A stretch of 58,506 bases of DNA from Acidobacteriota bacterium (lineage in GTDB: Bacteria > Acidobacteriota > Vicinamibacteria > Vicinamibacterales > UBA2999). The stretch lies in assembly GCA_947465645.1 (NCBI GenBank), contig CANIBQ010000025.1, positions 1 to 58,506 of the forward strand, in the 5' to 3' direction. Below the pieces are notes generated by a model that worked only from the letters and a program-made list of their open reading frames with translations, was not told where the DNA came from and did not search any database. Within the stretch, counting starts at the first letter, position 1, and each line of letters opens with the position of its first letter. Made by a program: the position numbers and the translations under genes. This document shows positions 41,314 to 50,227 of the stretch, one piece after another.

Positions 41314-44292
41314 TCAGAAGTCGATCTGCACACCGACTTTGGCGAAGCGCGCGTTCAGGATGTTCTGCGGCCGCAACCACGTGGCAAACGCGGCGCTTTC
41401 GGTGAGCACCGCGTTCGCATTCAACGCGTTATAGAGGTCGACGCTCGCGGTCGTACGCGTGCGGCCGAACCGGAGGATCTTCGCGAAGCGCAGGTCGAGC
41501 TGATTCATGCGCTCACCGGACAGCGTGCCGAGCTCGAAGAGGTTCACGGTGACGTTGTTCGCGCTGCCCGACAGTGGGCGCCCGAGCGAGGGCGAGACGA
41601 CCGCATTGGTGGCGTTGAAGTTGGCCGCGCGCACAGGTCCGGGCTCGTTTCGGTACGCGGCGCTGAGCTGCACGTCCACCCGCGGGATGAGGTACGACCC
41701 GATGAACTTGACGCTCGTCTGGAAGTTCTCCTCGACGCGGCAATAGGAGTTGGTGAGCGCGGTCTCCGGCAGCGCCGCCCGGATTTCGCAGCTATCCGTG
41801 ACCCGGCGCCCGGTGCTCACACCGCCCGACAGCATGGCGCCCGCCTGCGGCCGCGCGTTGACGGTGAAGTCGGCCCCGTTCCAGTACTCGACCAGGGTGC
41901 CGTAGTTCTTGGCGAACGTCACGATCTCGTTGGACGCGGTGCCGAACCTGGCGGGCTTGATGTTGTACAGGTTGTCGACCGCATAGCCGCCGCCGCCCGG
42001 CAGATCGGGATGCGCCGGAGCGGTGATGCCGAACACATCGAAGTCCGCCGCCGTCAACGCCCGGTCGTCGGTGACGAGCTGGTTCTTGAACCAGGTGCGG
42101 AAGTAGCTGACGTCCACCGAGACGCGCGGCGAGAGCTCGCGCTGCACGCCGGCCGAGAACTGCCAGTTCGCAAGGCGGCGGCCCCATCCCTCCACCGTTT
42201 CGGCATCGATCTCCCGGCCGGGGAGGACGCTGCCGAAATTCCGGTTCGACAACGCCCCGCACTCGCCATTGGCCGCCGGATTGATCAGATCGCAGTTGGG
42301 CACGAAGTCGCGATTGCTGTCGGTCCACGCCCGGTTGGCGCTGAGGACGAGCCCCTGCACGGGGGCCGCAGTCCGCCCGAACGTCCCGTTCGCGCCCTGG
42401 GGGGCCAGATACTTGCCCATGCTGACCTTGAGCGCCGTCTTCCCGTTTCCGGCGACGTCATAGGCCGCCCCCAACCGCGGCGAGATGTCGTGCCACCGCG
42501 TGCCGGACGTCTCGGGGATGACGATGTTGCGGGCAGGCGCGAACTCGCCAGGGCCCACCGTCACGCTCGGATATTTCCCGTACCGATTGTCGTTGCGCAG
42601 GCCTGCGGTCATCGTCAACCGCCGCAGCGTCCAGCGGTCCTGCACGTAGAGCCCGATCTCGTGGAACTGGATGATGGTCGTAAACGGCGTCGCCGTCAGC
42701 GTGACCTGGTTCGGGACGCCGTTGTTCAACCGGAAGATCAGCGGGGAATGCGGCGAGAAGGTGCGCTGCTCCTGAAATGCATTTTCGTGATCGATGCCGA
42801 GTTTGAAGGCATGGGCGCCGGTAATGTACGACGCCGTGGACCGCCACAGGAACGAGCGCACCCACTGAGCGATGTCCGAGGGGCCCCCTGCGCGGTAGCT
42901 GACGCCGCTCGTCTGTTCCATGACCGTGACCAGCCGCGGCACGGTGATGTTGGCCTCGTGCAACGGCGTGCGGGTGCTGATGCCGTAGTAGCTGGCGACC
43001 TCAGGGGTGGAGAGGTAGCGACCGGCCAGCTCCACGTTGCGGACGAAGGCCGCCTCGAGCAGAAACCGGTTGGTAAGCGGGGCGGTCCAGTCGCCAAAGA
43101 CGAAGTACTTGTCGCCCAGAAACGCATTGTTCACGCCTTCCGGCGCGTTGGTCGTGGGGAGATTCCGCGGACAGTCGCAATTGGCTGACTTGTCGTAGTT
43201 GATGGCGAACTTGTGCTTCGGCGTCGCCTGCCAGGTGACTCGCGCGTTGGCGTTCCTCCACACATTTTCGGTCCACGCCGATTCCCGGCTGGTGTCGGGC
43301 TCGTAGGTCCAAGACGTGGGGTTGCCGGCGTTCTTGTTGAAGAGCACCGGGACGCCGTTCTGCGTGCCGGAATACCGCGCCGTCGCATGAAACCAGATCC
43401 GGTCGCGCCTGATCGGCCCGCCGTAGGCAGGGTTGATGTCCCACAGCTTCCTGACCGAGTCGGGCGTGCGCAGGCCCCGATCCTTCAGCTCCTGCGTGAA
43501 GTTATTGCCTTGCATGTCGTGGTTGCCGAACGCGCCGACGAAGTAGCCGCGCGTCGTGTTGCCGCCGTCACGCGGGATCAGGTTCATGCGGACGCCACCT
43601 TCTTTCTGCTCCGCGGTGATGCCGCCGGTGTCGACCGCCATTTCCTGGAAGACCGCCATGTTGGGGGCGCCGGTCGTGCCGGTGCCGTTGGCGTTGGCGA
43701 GCGACACGCCGTTGACGAACGTCCGCGCGTCGGCCACCCCACGGGTCCACAGGTTGCCCCGTGCCGGGCCGTCGCCGAGGAGCCCGCCCACGTCTTTCCG
43801 ATCGTGCGTGGTGCCGGGCATGAGCGCGGCCATCTGTACGGGGATCCTGGCGGCCGGAATCGTGTCGAGGACTTCCTGGGTCAACACGCGCTGCCGGGTC
43901 GTGCTCTGCACGTCCACCGTCGGGGTTGCGCCGGTCACGGTGATGGTTTCTTCCAGCGCCCCGACGCGGAGCTCGGCGTTGACCGTCGCCACGAACAGCC
44001 CCGTCAGCTCGATCCCTTCCCGCCGGACGACCGAGAATCCCGGAAGCGTGAACGTCACGACATAGGCGCCCGGCCGCAGGTTCTCGATCCTGTACTGGCC
44101 GGAGCCGTCGGTGACGGCCGTCCGGACCTTCTCGATCAAGGCGGGGCTTTCCGCCTCGACGGTCACGCCCGGCAGCACCAGGCCCGACGTATCCCGGACC
44201 ACGCCGGTAATGGACGCCTGGGCATATGCGGCCGCGGGCACGAGCGCCAGCAATCCAAGCCCCAGCACCGCGAGTCGCACAGTCCTGCCCAT
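41314..44292 (-). CDS. TonB-dependent receptor with carboxypeptidase-regulatory-like N-terminus
   Basis: The 992 aa outer-membrane protein has a signal peptide (LAVLGLGLLALVPAAAYAQ), the Ig-like domain (SITGVVRDTSGLVLPGVTVE, GQYRIENLRPGAYVVTFTLP), a plug with ETITVTGATPTVDVQSTTRQ, and a long barrel that ends AKVGVQIDF with terminal Phe. GAGGAGGC precedes the ATG. Unlike the two other receptors in the window, no DUF6152 or DGR-family gene is adjacent; it stands alone, flanked by gene fragments (a permease relic at its 3' side, kinase and PIN relics at its 5' side). The substrate is unknown. Confidence 0.92.
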   Translation of the reverse strand: MGRTVRLAVLGLGLLALVPAAAYAQASITGVVRDTSGLVLPGVTVEAESPALIEKVRTAVTDGSGQYRIENLRPGAYVVTFTLPGFSVVRREGIELTGLFVATVNAELRVGALEETITVTGATPTVDVQSTTRQRVLTQEVLDTIPAARIPVQMAALMPGTTHDRKDVGGLLGDGPARGNLWTRGVADARTFVNGVSLANANGTGTTGAPNMAVFQEMAVDTGGITAEQKEGGVRMNLIPRDGGNTTRGYFVGAFGNHDMQGNNFTQELKDRGLRTPDSVRKLWDINPAYGGPIRRDRIWFHATARYSGTQNGVPVLFNKNAGNPTSWTYEPDTSRESAWTENVWRNANARVTWQATPKHKFAINYDKSANCDCPRNLPTTNAPEGVNNAFLGDKYFVFGDWTAPLTNRFLLEAAFVRNVELAGRYLSTPEVASYYGISTRTPLHEANITVPRLVTVMEQTSGVSYRAGGPSDIAQWVRSFLWRSTASYITGAHAFKLGIDHENAFQEQRTFSPHSPLIFRLNNGVPNQVTLTATPFTTIIQFHEIGLYVQDRWTLRRLTMTAGLRNDNRYGKYPSVTVGPGEFAPARNIVIPETSGTRWHDISPRLGAAYDVAGNGKTALKVSMGKYLAPQGANGTFGRTAAPVQGLVLSANRAWTDSNRDFVPNCDLINPAANGECGALSNRNFGSVLPGREIDAETVEGWGRRLANWQFSAGVQRELSPRVSVDVSYFRTWFKNQLVTDDRALTAADFDVFGITAPAHPDLPGGGGYAVDNLYNIKPARFGTASNEIVTFAKNYGTLVEYWNGADFTVNARPQAGAMLSGGVSTGRRVTDSCEIRAALPETALTNSYCRVEENFQTSVKFIGSYLIPRVDVQLSAAYRNEPGPVRAANFNATNAVVSPSLGRPLSGSANNVTVNLFELGTLSGERMNQLDLRFAKILRFGRTRTTASVDLYNALNANAVLTESAAFATWLRPQNILNARFAKVGVQIDF

Positions 44293-44438
44293 GTCGAAGC
44301 CTCCTCAGTGTGGAACCCTTATACCCCCAAGCGCCTGTCGCATGATATTTATCTACGCATGGTCAACGGGGGCAGCAAGAAGTCACGAGAGCGGGCCCGC
44401 AGTGGCGACCAGGCTCGCGACGGCGGAAGACGACGCGG

Positions 44439-44894
44439 GTGACATCGTCGATCACGCTCGCGCGCTCGCCGCTGATTGCCGAGGCGGTCGATACGTTCCA
44501 CGTCTCCGCGCAGGCGAAAGAGCTCACTCTGGAGATGGCGATCGCGCAACGGCCGCTGATGGCGGCCTTCGACTACGAGCGGATTCTTCAAGTGCTCGCC
44601 AATCTGATTGCCAACGCGATCAAGTTCACCCCGCCAGGGGGCACGATCCACGTGTCCGCTCATCCGCTGGACGACTCAGTGCACGTGTCGGTTCGTGACA
44701 CCGGAGTCGGGATCCCCGCGCATCTGACCGAGGCGGTCTTCGAACGTTTTCGCCAGGTCGCCGGACACGATCGCGGGGGACTCGGACTCGGACTCTACAT
44801 CTCGAAATGTCTCGTCGAGGCGCAATACGGCCGGATGTGGGCGGAGAGCCAGGCAGGGGAGGGCACCACCCTTCATGTGTCGCTGCCGGCATGA
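44439..44894 (+). pseudogene. Histidine kinase C-terminal fragment (HATPase domain)
   Basis: The frame from GTG 44439 encodes about 151 aa with FDYERILQVLANLIANAIKF (N box), VRDTGVGIP (G1), VFERFRQV (F box) and GGLGLGLYISKCLVEAQYG (G2), ending TTLHVSLPA. No sensor or HisKA part precedes it and no ribosome site is seen. It could produce an orphan ATPase domain, but a truncated kinase gene is more likely. Confidence 0.65.
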
Positions 44895-44916
44895 TCCGTC
44901 GCGCCCGCGCTTCCGG

Positions 44917-45009
44917 TCAGACGCGGACGATTTGCGGCAGGTGATCGAAGTGCTTGTCTCGTGCATGGAGCGCAAGGTTGTGCTGCAGCACAAGAGCAGC
45001 CAGCCACAT
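44917..45009 (-). pseudogene. PIN-domain (VapC-like) C-terminal remnant
   Basis: Thirty codons read MWLAALVLQHNLALHARDKH and then FDHLPQIVRV and stop. This is the final part of VapC-type PIN toxins, including the conserved Asp of the RDKHFD segment. Nothing of the N-terminus with the first acidic residues remains. Confidence 0.55.
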
Positions 45010-45043
45010 AGGTGGTGACGACCTCGGGGGTTTCACGATGCGG

Positions 45044-46492
45044 TCAATTTCCGTTGGACACGCGCCATGTGCCCCCGGGCGCGCCGTTGTTACACGTGAA
45101 GGTACCCTCGCCGAACTTCGATCCCGAGCCGGCGTTCAGAATTCCGGTGAACCTCGCGCCAAACTGATTGGCCCAGCACGGTCCGGTGAATTCAACGTTG
45201 CCGAACGTCTCATTCGTAACCGAGCCCGAGAGCGTCCTGTCGCTGCTGCTGATGGTGCCGTTCGTGACGATGAAAAATCTTGGGAACACTCTCGTCTCCT
45301 GGCCTCCCTGCGAGGGATGCGTGAGAGAGGTGTCATAGGTGCCGTCGTACTTGCCCCTTGCCGGCGCAGGCGCCGGTGTTGGCGTTGGGGTGGGAGTTGG
45401 CGAGGGCGCCGGCGCTGTCGGAGCCGGGTTGAGGAGATCCATCGACGCCTGCGCATGACTCCGCCCGCGAAACCGCAGTAATACGTACGCAGATACGAAC
45501 ACGGCATCACTCTTGGGGCTGACGTGGTACTCGTTCACGGCGCGGTTCAGCACGTCACGATACTCGGCTTCCAGCGCTGCGCGAAACGCGTCGCCGTCGG
45601 CGTCCGATGGAAACAGATTGATGCTGGCGATAAGCGCGCACACCGGCTGCGTCCCGCGACCCTCGATCTGTGCCAGCACCCTCGCCGTCGCGGCGTCGTG
45701 ATCGCAGCCATTCACGCGATACCAAATGTACTCAGTGTTCCAGATGGCGGTCGCGTCGATATCCACAAATGTGGGCGTGGTATGCACCCCGGCGGTCTGG
45801 AACCGCGTCTCTGTCGCGTGTCGGAAGTCGATGGCTTCTGCCCGCGACGGCAGCGCGAGCGACGGCGGTGGGGGTTGGGCCGGGTTCCCGTAGAGGGCAC
45901 GGATGCCCCGGACGTCGTCATCCTGTAGATCCTCGATGTTACCTATCCGGTTGTTCATGATGGCCAAGGTTGTTTGGCCAGACAGGTCTGGTTGACCTAA
46001 GCCAAGCACCCCTCCCAATTCATGCAGTGCGACACGACGAAAATCTGCCAGTCCGGTCCGCCACGGCCCGCGGTATGAATTCCACGACAGCGCGCGATTG
46101 AACAACACATCGCTTTCGATCCTCTGTTCGCTGCGCGACCAGGTAATGGTCGCAACAAGGCCGTCTCCGAAGGCGTCGCCGTAGACATCATTGGCCCAGA
46201 ACATGTCGTTCACGCCGTCACCGCCTTTTCGGGCGCGATTCTCGATTCGGCCGACGAAGTCGATCGACCCCAGCTGCCGATCCCACATCGAGATGGCCGT
46301 AGCAGCCACGTCATTCCAGGATGTCGCGCCGTCGGTGAGCGTGATGCGGTTGTCACCGAACTGGAGGTACATTGCCACCGTGGCGCCGCCTGGCCAACTG
46401 CCGCGCGGCGTCAACACGTACGCCCACGAAGTTGCGACCGCGAGTAGCGCGGCAGCGCCGAGAATCAGAGCCATGGTTGCCCGTTTCTTCAT
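45044..46492 (-). CDS. Matrixin-like secreted protein with degenerate zinc motif
   Basis: The 482 aa exported protein has a signal peptide (ALILGAAALLAVATSWA) and an N-terminal matrixin/astacin-like domain: YLQFGDNRITLTDGATSWND, AAISMW-like helix, DVLFNRALSWNSY, then FRRVALHELGGVLGLGQPD. Active matrixins have HExxHxxGxxH; here His157 and Glu158 remain but the second His is Gly161 and the third is Gln167, so the zinc site should be lost. A Pro/Thr linker (TPTPTPTPAPAPA) leads to a C-terminal beta domain (GKYDGTYDTSL to GTFTCNNGAPGGTW). The ATG overlaps the stop of the upstream secreted-protein gene (ATGA). The family places it among secreted proteases, but this copy is probably non-catalytic. 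Confidence 0.75.
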   Translation of the reverse strand: MKKRATMALILGAAALLAVATSWAYVLTPRGSWPGGATVAMYLQFGDNRITLTDGATSWNDVAATAISMWDRQLGSIDFVGRIENRARKGGDGVNDMFWANDVYGDAFGDGLVATITWSRSEQRIESDVLFNRALSWNSYRGPWRTGLADFRRVALHELGGVLGLGQPDLSGQTTLAIMNNRIGNIEDLQDDDVRGIRALYGNPAQPPPPSLALPSRAEAIDFRHATETRFQTAGVHTTPTFVDIDATAIWNTEYIWYRVNGCDHDAATARVLAQIEGRGTQPVCALIASINLFPSDADGDAFRAALEAEYRDVLNRAVNEYHVSPKSDAVFVSAYVLLRFRGRSHAQASMDLLNPAPTAPAPSPTPTPTPTPAPAPARGKYDGTYDTSLTHPSQGGQETRVFPRFFIVTNGTISSSDRTLSGSVTNETFGNVEFTGPCWANQFGARFTGILNAGSGSKFGEGTFTCNNGAPGGTWRVSNGN

Positions 46493-47094
46493 CGGGCCTG
46501 CCTCGTCATTTCCGCGTGTATCTCGGCGACCAACGCACTCAGCGGCATCGGTATGCTCATCGTCGCGGCGACTCGATTCTGCGGCTGGTCGATGGCGGTT
46601 ACGGCCGAGAGCGGCGCGCCGTTGGCGGTCAACACCCGGAACGAGCCGTCGCGCAGATCTCGACTGACCGAGAGCAGGCCCTGCGTGTAGCCGACCACCG
46701 GATTCACCCAGCGATCGCCGTCGCGGGCGAAAACGACATAACGCTCCCCCTTGAGGAAACGCGGCATGCCCAGAACCTCCTGCGTGAGGTCGTCAACGGT
46801 GCCGCCGAGGAATTCAAGGACGACGGCGAGGCCGCGTCCGCGCAGCGTTTCATTAACGCTGAACGTTACGCGGGTGCGAATGCGGCGGCCGGCGTCCACG
46901 TCGGCGCGGAACGACTCGACCGATATCACTTCTCCAACGAAGATACGGTCGGCGCTCTTGACCAGTTCCTGGAACGTCACCGCTTCGACAACCGTGGCGC
47001 GAGCGACCGAAGCGCTCAGCACCAAGACTGCCACCGACAGTGCGACCAGCGCTGTCAGACCCACCGGACGAGACACACGCATCTGGCGAAACAT
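46489..47094 (-). CDS. Secreted protein of unknown function linked to matrixin gene
   Basis: The 201 aa exported protein has a signal peptide (LTALVALSVAVLVLSASVARA). The mature part starts TVVEAVTFQELVKSADRIFV and has beta-rich segments GEVISVESFRADVDAGRRIR, VTFSVNETLRGRGLAVVLEF, LGMPRFLKGERYVVFARDGD and NPVVGYTQGLLSV. AAGGAGC precedes the ATG. Its stop overlaps the start of the matrixin-like gene by four bases, so the two are translated together and likely work together, perhaps as a partner or substrate. No function is known. Confidence 0.75.
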   Translation of the reverse strand: MFRQMRVSRPVGLTALVALSVAVLVLSASVARATVVEAVTFQELVKSADRIFVGEVISVESFRADVDAGRRIRTRVTFSVNETLRGRGLAVVLEFLGGTVDDLTQEVLGMPRFLKGERYVVFARDGDRWVNPVVGYTQGLLSVSRDLRDGSFRVLTANGAPLSAVTAIDQPQNRVAATMSIPMPLSALVAEIHAEMTRQAR

Positions 47095-47186
47095 GTGAGC
47101 TCCTTAAGCGTGATTGAATCGAAACGAACGACCCAGATTGAGTCGGCGGGTCAGATTGGCCGGGTGCGACGTGCAGTCACAGCACT

Positions 47187-47462
47187 TCACACGGGCGGAC
47201 TAAGCTCGCCACAGCGACCCCGCATCATACACGTATGCCGACTCAGGGTGGGCAAGGCGTCGGCGGCCGCGGGGTTGGCGCGCAGGTTCTGCGCGACCTG
47301 CTCCATCCCGCTGGTCTCGGCGTCGAACTCCTCGTTGTCGCGGATCTTCTGATCCCGCGCGGCCGTGTCGGTCTCGCGGTCGATGTCCTGCTGCTGCTGG
47401 CGCGAGTTCTCCTGGCGCCGGGCAACTTCCTCGTCAATCTTGTCAGCGTCGGCCCTGCTCAT
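47187..47462 (-). CDS. Small charged helical protein
   Basis: The 91 aa frame MSRADADKIDEEVARRQENS, then RQQQQDIDRETDTAARDQKI, is strongly charged and helical. It is preceded by TGGAGGC at 9 bases. The end (NLRANPAAADALPTLSRHTC) is less helical. I do not recognise the family. It is divergent from the BrnT-BrnA gene, with no signal peptide or membrane segment. Confidence 0.45.
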   Translation of the reverse strand: MSRADADKIDEEVARRQENSRQQQQDIDRETDTAARDQKIRDNEEFDAETSGMEQVAQNLRANPAAADALPTLSRHTCMMRGRCGELSPPV

Positions 47463-47582
47463 CGGCGTGTGCCTCCAGGGATGGATCAACGCCGGAGAGG
47501 CGCCAGCCGAACACCGTTGCCGGTCTCGATCTGGAAGAACTCGCGACTCAGCACGCCGGAGCATTTCGTAGATACTTAATAC

Positions 47583-48032
47583 GTGTTCGAGTGGGACCCG
47601 CGGAAGGCCGAGGCCAACGCGGCGAAACACGGTGTGTCGTTCGACGATGCCGTGACGATCTTCCTCGACGCCAACGCTTTGGACGGTCAGGACCTGCAGC
47701 ACTCGAGTGCCGAAACCCGATTTCGGCGGCTCGGTCGGTCAGCCGACGGGCGCGTGCTCATGGTCGCGTACACCCTGAGGAGAAGTGGCGATGCCGAAAC
47801 GATCCGTCTCATCAACTTCTCTGATATTCCCGACTCGTCGCCCGAACAGTTGAAGACAATGCGGCGCGTGGGCCGGCCCTCAATCGGTGAGAAACCGCGC
47901 CAGCTCATCGCAATCCGTGTCGATCAGGACGTGCTCGATCAGTTCCGAAAGGAAGCGCGGCGCCGCCGCGTCGGCTACCAGACGCTGATTAACGAAGTTC
48001 TAGCCCACCACATCAGTAAAGGCGTCGCGTAG
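47583..48032 (+). CDS. BrnT-BrnA toxin-antitoxin fused in one chain
   Basis: Residues 1-78 match the BrnT ribonuclease toxin (FEWDPRKAEANAAKHGVSFD, then GRSADGRVLMVAYTLR, then ETIRLI). Residues 79-149 match the BrnA antitoxin (FSDIPDSSPEQLKTMRRVGR, then a ribbon-helix-helix segment QLIAIRVDQDVLDQFRKEA and GYQTLINEVLAHH). Normally these are two adjacent genes, toxin first, with BrnA repressing the operon. Here they are read as a single 149 aa protein starting at GTG 47583, and the usual C-terminal tail of BrnT after RLI is missing. The product may be an inactive or self-neutralised regulator. The joining is visible directly; the consequence is inference. Confidence 0.8.
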   Translation: MFEWDPRKAEANAAKHGVSFDDAVTIFLDANALDGQDLQHSSAETRFRRLGRSADGRVLMVAYTLRRSGDAETIRLINFSDIPDSSPEQLKTMRRVGRPSIGEKPRQLIAIRVDQDVLDQFRKEARRRRVGYQTLINEVLAHHISKGVA

Positions 48033-48175
48033 GACACGCTGACAACAAGACGGGATCGCCAGTCGAGGTCAGCCATTCCAGTGGCGTTGTCGCGAGTTAG
48101 GTCAGCTCGTGGCGCGACCCGATAGGCATCATCGGCGGGGCTCAGCGTGTTCCCGGTCCATTGCCTCGTCGGCAC

Positions 48176-48952
48176 TCATTCGTCGAACCGCAGGTGCCGC
48201 ACGCTCGTGCCGTGGCGACGGATCAACCGCAACGCTTCGATGCCGATCTGGATGTGGCGCTCGACGTATTCCGCGGTCACCTGCGCATCCGACGCTTCGG
48301 TCTTCACGCCTTCGGGCGCCATCGGCTGGTCGCTCACGAGCAACAACGCGCCGCTCGGAATGCGATTCCCGAAGCCCGCCGCGAACACCGTTGCCGTTTC
48401 CATGTCGATCGCCATGCAACGCATCGCGCGCAGGCGTTCCTTGAAGGCTTCGTCGTGCTCCCACACGCGGCGGTTGGTGGTGTAGACCGTGCCGGTCCAG
48501 TAGTCGCGGCCGAGGTCGCGGATCATCGTGGACACGGCGCGCTGCAACGCGAACGCGGGCAGCGCGGGGACTTCGGGCAACAGGTAATCGTCGGAGGTGC
48601 CTTCGCCGCGGATCGCGGCGATCGGCAAGATGAGGTCGCCGAGCTGGTTCTTGCGCTTGAGCCCGCCGCACTTGCCGAGGAGCAACACCCCCTTCGGCAT
48701 GATCGCCGAGAGCAGGTCCATCACCGTCGCGGCATTGGGACTGCCCATCCCGAAGTTGATCATCGTGATGCCGTCGGCCGTCGCGGTCGGCATCGGGCGG
48801 TCCGGGCCGACGACGTCCGCGCCCGTGAGCCGCGCGAAGTGTCCGAGATAGCCGCTGAAATTGGTGAGCAGGATGTACTCGCCAAACTGGTCCAGCGGCA
48901 CGCCCGTGTAGCGGGGCAGCCAGTCTTTGACGATCTGGGGCTTGTCCTTCAT
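48176..48952 (-). CDS. amn: AMP nucleosidase (short form)
   Basis: The 258 aa cytoplasmic enzyme splits AMP into adenine and ribose 5-phosphate. The sequence reads VKDWLPRYTGVPLDQFGEYI, LLTNFSGYLGHFARLTGADV, ATADGITMINFGMGSPNAAT, VMDLLSAIMPKGVLLLGKCG, a central GEGTSDDYL and MRCMAIDMETATVFAAGFGN with the ribose-binding Glu. This is the catalytic phosphorylase-type domain; the N-terminal regulatory domain of enterobacterial Amn is absent, as is usual in this short group. The ATG at 48952 matches family starts. The 5' region shows no strong ribosome site. Confidence 0.93.
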   Translation of the reverse strand: MKDKPQIVKDWLPRYTGVPLDQFGEYILLTNFSGYLGHFARLTGADVVGPDRPMPTATADGITMINFGMGSPNAATVMDLLSAIMPKGVLLLGKCGGLKRKNQLGDLILPIAAIRGEGTSDDYLLPEVPALPAFALQRAVSTMIRDLGRDYWTGTVYTTNRRVWEHDEAFKERLRAMRCMAIDMETATVFAAGFGNRIPSGALLLVSDQPMAPEGVKTEASDAQVTAEYVERHIQIGIEALRLIRRHGTSVRHLRFDE

Positions 48953-49023
48953 GGGGGGATTATGACGAAAGACACGCTGGCGCCTCGGGCATGGGCCAGG
49001 GACCACGCAGTGCGCCCGGCTGC

Positions 49024-50043
49024 CTACCGGCTGCCGGGCGTGTCGAGGACGCGGGCGCGCGCCGACGCGGTGAGCGCCGGGCTGCTGTCGAACGCGTCGG
49101 GGTCGATTGGCGCCGCGCGCAGCTTCAGATGCGCGAACAGCGGCCGCCCGGCGTTGCCGGTGCCGACCTGCAGCCGTCCGCCGGCGCCGCCCGTGACGGG
49201 CAGTTCCTTCAGGCTGACGACCCCGCGCACGTTGCCGCCGATGGCGAGCACACGGCCGCGCGGTTCGTCCACCTTCACGACGATGTCGCAGTGGCTGCGG
49301 GCGCCGGCGCCCATCTGCCGCCGCCGGTCGGCGAGGCTGCCGTAGACCGGACGCCGCGACGAGCACAGCAGATCGCCAGGCGCGATCGTCGCCTCGCCCG
49401 GGTCGTGGGCGACGAAAGCGGCAGTTGGAGCGCGGCCGTCACGGGCGCGGATCGCCTGGTCGATGTAGTGGTGGTGCGCGATGGCGCGCTGGAACTGCAC
49501 CGGGGTGTCGAGGCCCGCTTCGCACATCACCCAGGAGATGAATGCGGCCGACCAGGGCGCGTTCCACCGCGCGGCAATGCCGTCGGGACCGTTCCACTCG
49601 TCGTTCTGCCGATCGACGATCCAGGATCCCTCGTTCGTCACCGCCCAGTAACCGGCAATCGAGGCGGCCACACGCGCGGCTTCTGTTGGCGGCAACAGCG
49701 ACCGGCGGCGGCGCGGACCGCTGCCCGGTGCGTCGTTGTCTCCTCCCTCGTCTGGCGGCGCCACGCGGAAGCCGAAGTAGCCCCACTCCTGCACCGCGAC
49801 GTCCACGATGCGCCGGCGCGTCTCGGCGGTCGGCAGCGTCCGGCAGGCGCGCGGCTCGATCCGCATGGCGCCGGGCGTGCCTCGCACGCGTGCCGAGGGG
49901 GGCATGACGTCGAACACGTGGACCGGCAGCCGCTCGACGCCCGTCTGTTGCGCCAGGAGCACCTGCGGCGTGGCGCCCAGAGACACCAACGCAACAGCGA
50001 GCGGCAACGCGAGGGCCTGCTTTCGTCGTCGATCTTTCGCCAT
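49024..50043 (-). CDS. Secreted DUF2272-domain protein
   Basis: The 339 aa exported protein has a signal peptide (ALPLAVALVSLGATPQVLLAQ) and a DUF2272 domain from about residue 75: IVDVAVQEWGYFGFRV, WNAPWSAAFISWVMCEAGLD with Cys, QRAIAHHHYIDQAI, GDLLCSSRRPVYG and ARSHCDIVVKVDEPRGRVLA. The Cys-His-type arrangement resembles CHAP/NlpC-like amidases, so a cell-wall role is possible but unproven. GGAGG precedes both a GTG and the ATG; I give the ATG. It is upstream of and parallel to the AMP nucleosidase gene but separated by 71 bases. Confidence 0.82.
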   Translation of the reverse strand: MAKDRRRKQALALPLAVALVSLGATPQVLLAQQTGVERLPVHVFDVMPPSARVRGTPGAMRIEPRACRTLPTAETRRRIVDVAVQEWGYFGFRVAPPDEGGDNDAPGSGPRRRRSLLPPTEAARVAASIAGYWAVTNEGSWIVDRQNDEWNGPDGIAARWNAPWSAAFISWVMCEAGLDTPVQFQRAIAHHHYIDQAIRARDGRAPTAAFVAHDPGEATIAPGDLLCSSRRPVYGSLADRRRQMGAGARSHCDIVVKVDEPRGRVLAIGGNVRGVVSLKELPVTGGAGGRLQVGTGNAGRPLFAHLKLRAAPIDPDAFDSSPALTASARARVLDTPGSR

Positions 50044-50227
50044 CACAGATCGCCTCCAGCCTAGATCATCTGCTGATGCTAGCTGAAGGGGCTGCTGAGC
50101 AGATCATCCCCTGGCTCAACCAGGTCGAGGCACTGCGTGACCTGAGCACTTGCCGGTCCGTCCTGCAAGCCGTACAGTACATGCCCGCAGCGGTCGTCTT
50201 CCTTATGAAGATGCAGGTAGGACTCGC

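Noticed and set aside
44293..44438. Possible missing HisKA part of the kinase fragment
   Set aside because: I searched all three plus frames and found no H-box or dimerisation helix; the fragment begins after that region.
50062..50210. Plus-strand frame reading LDHLLMLAEGAAEQI, slightly like the end of ribonuclease PH
   Set aside because: The similarity is only a few residues and there is no preceding coding sequence.
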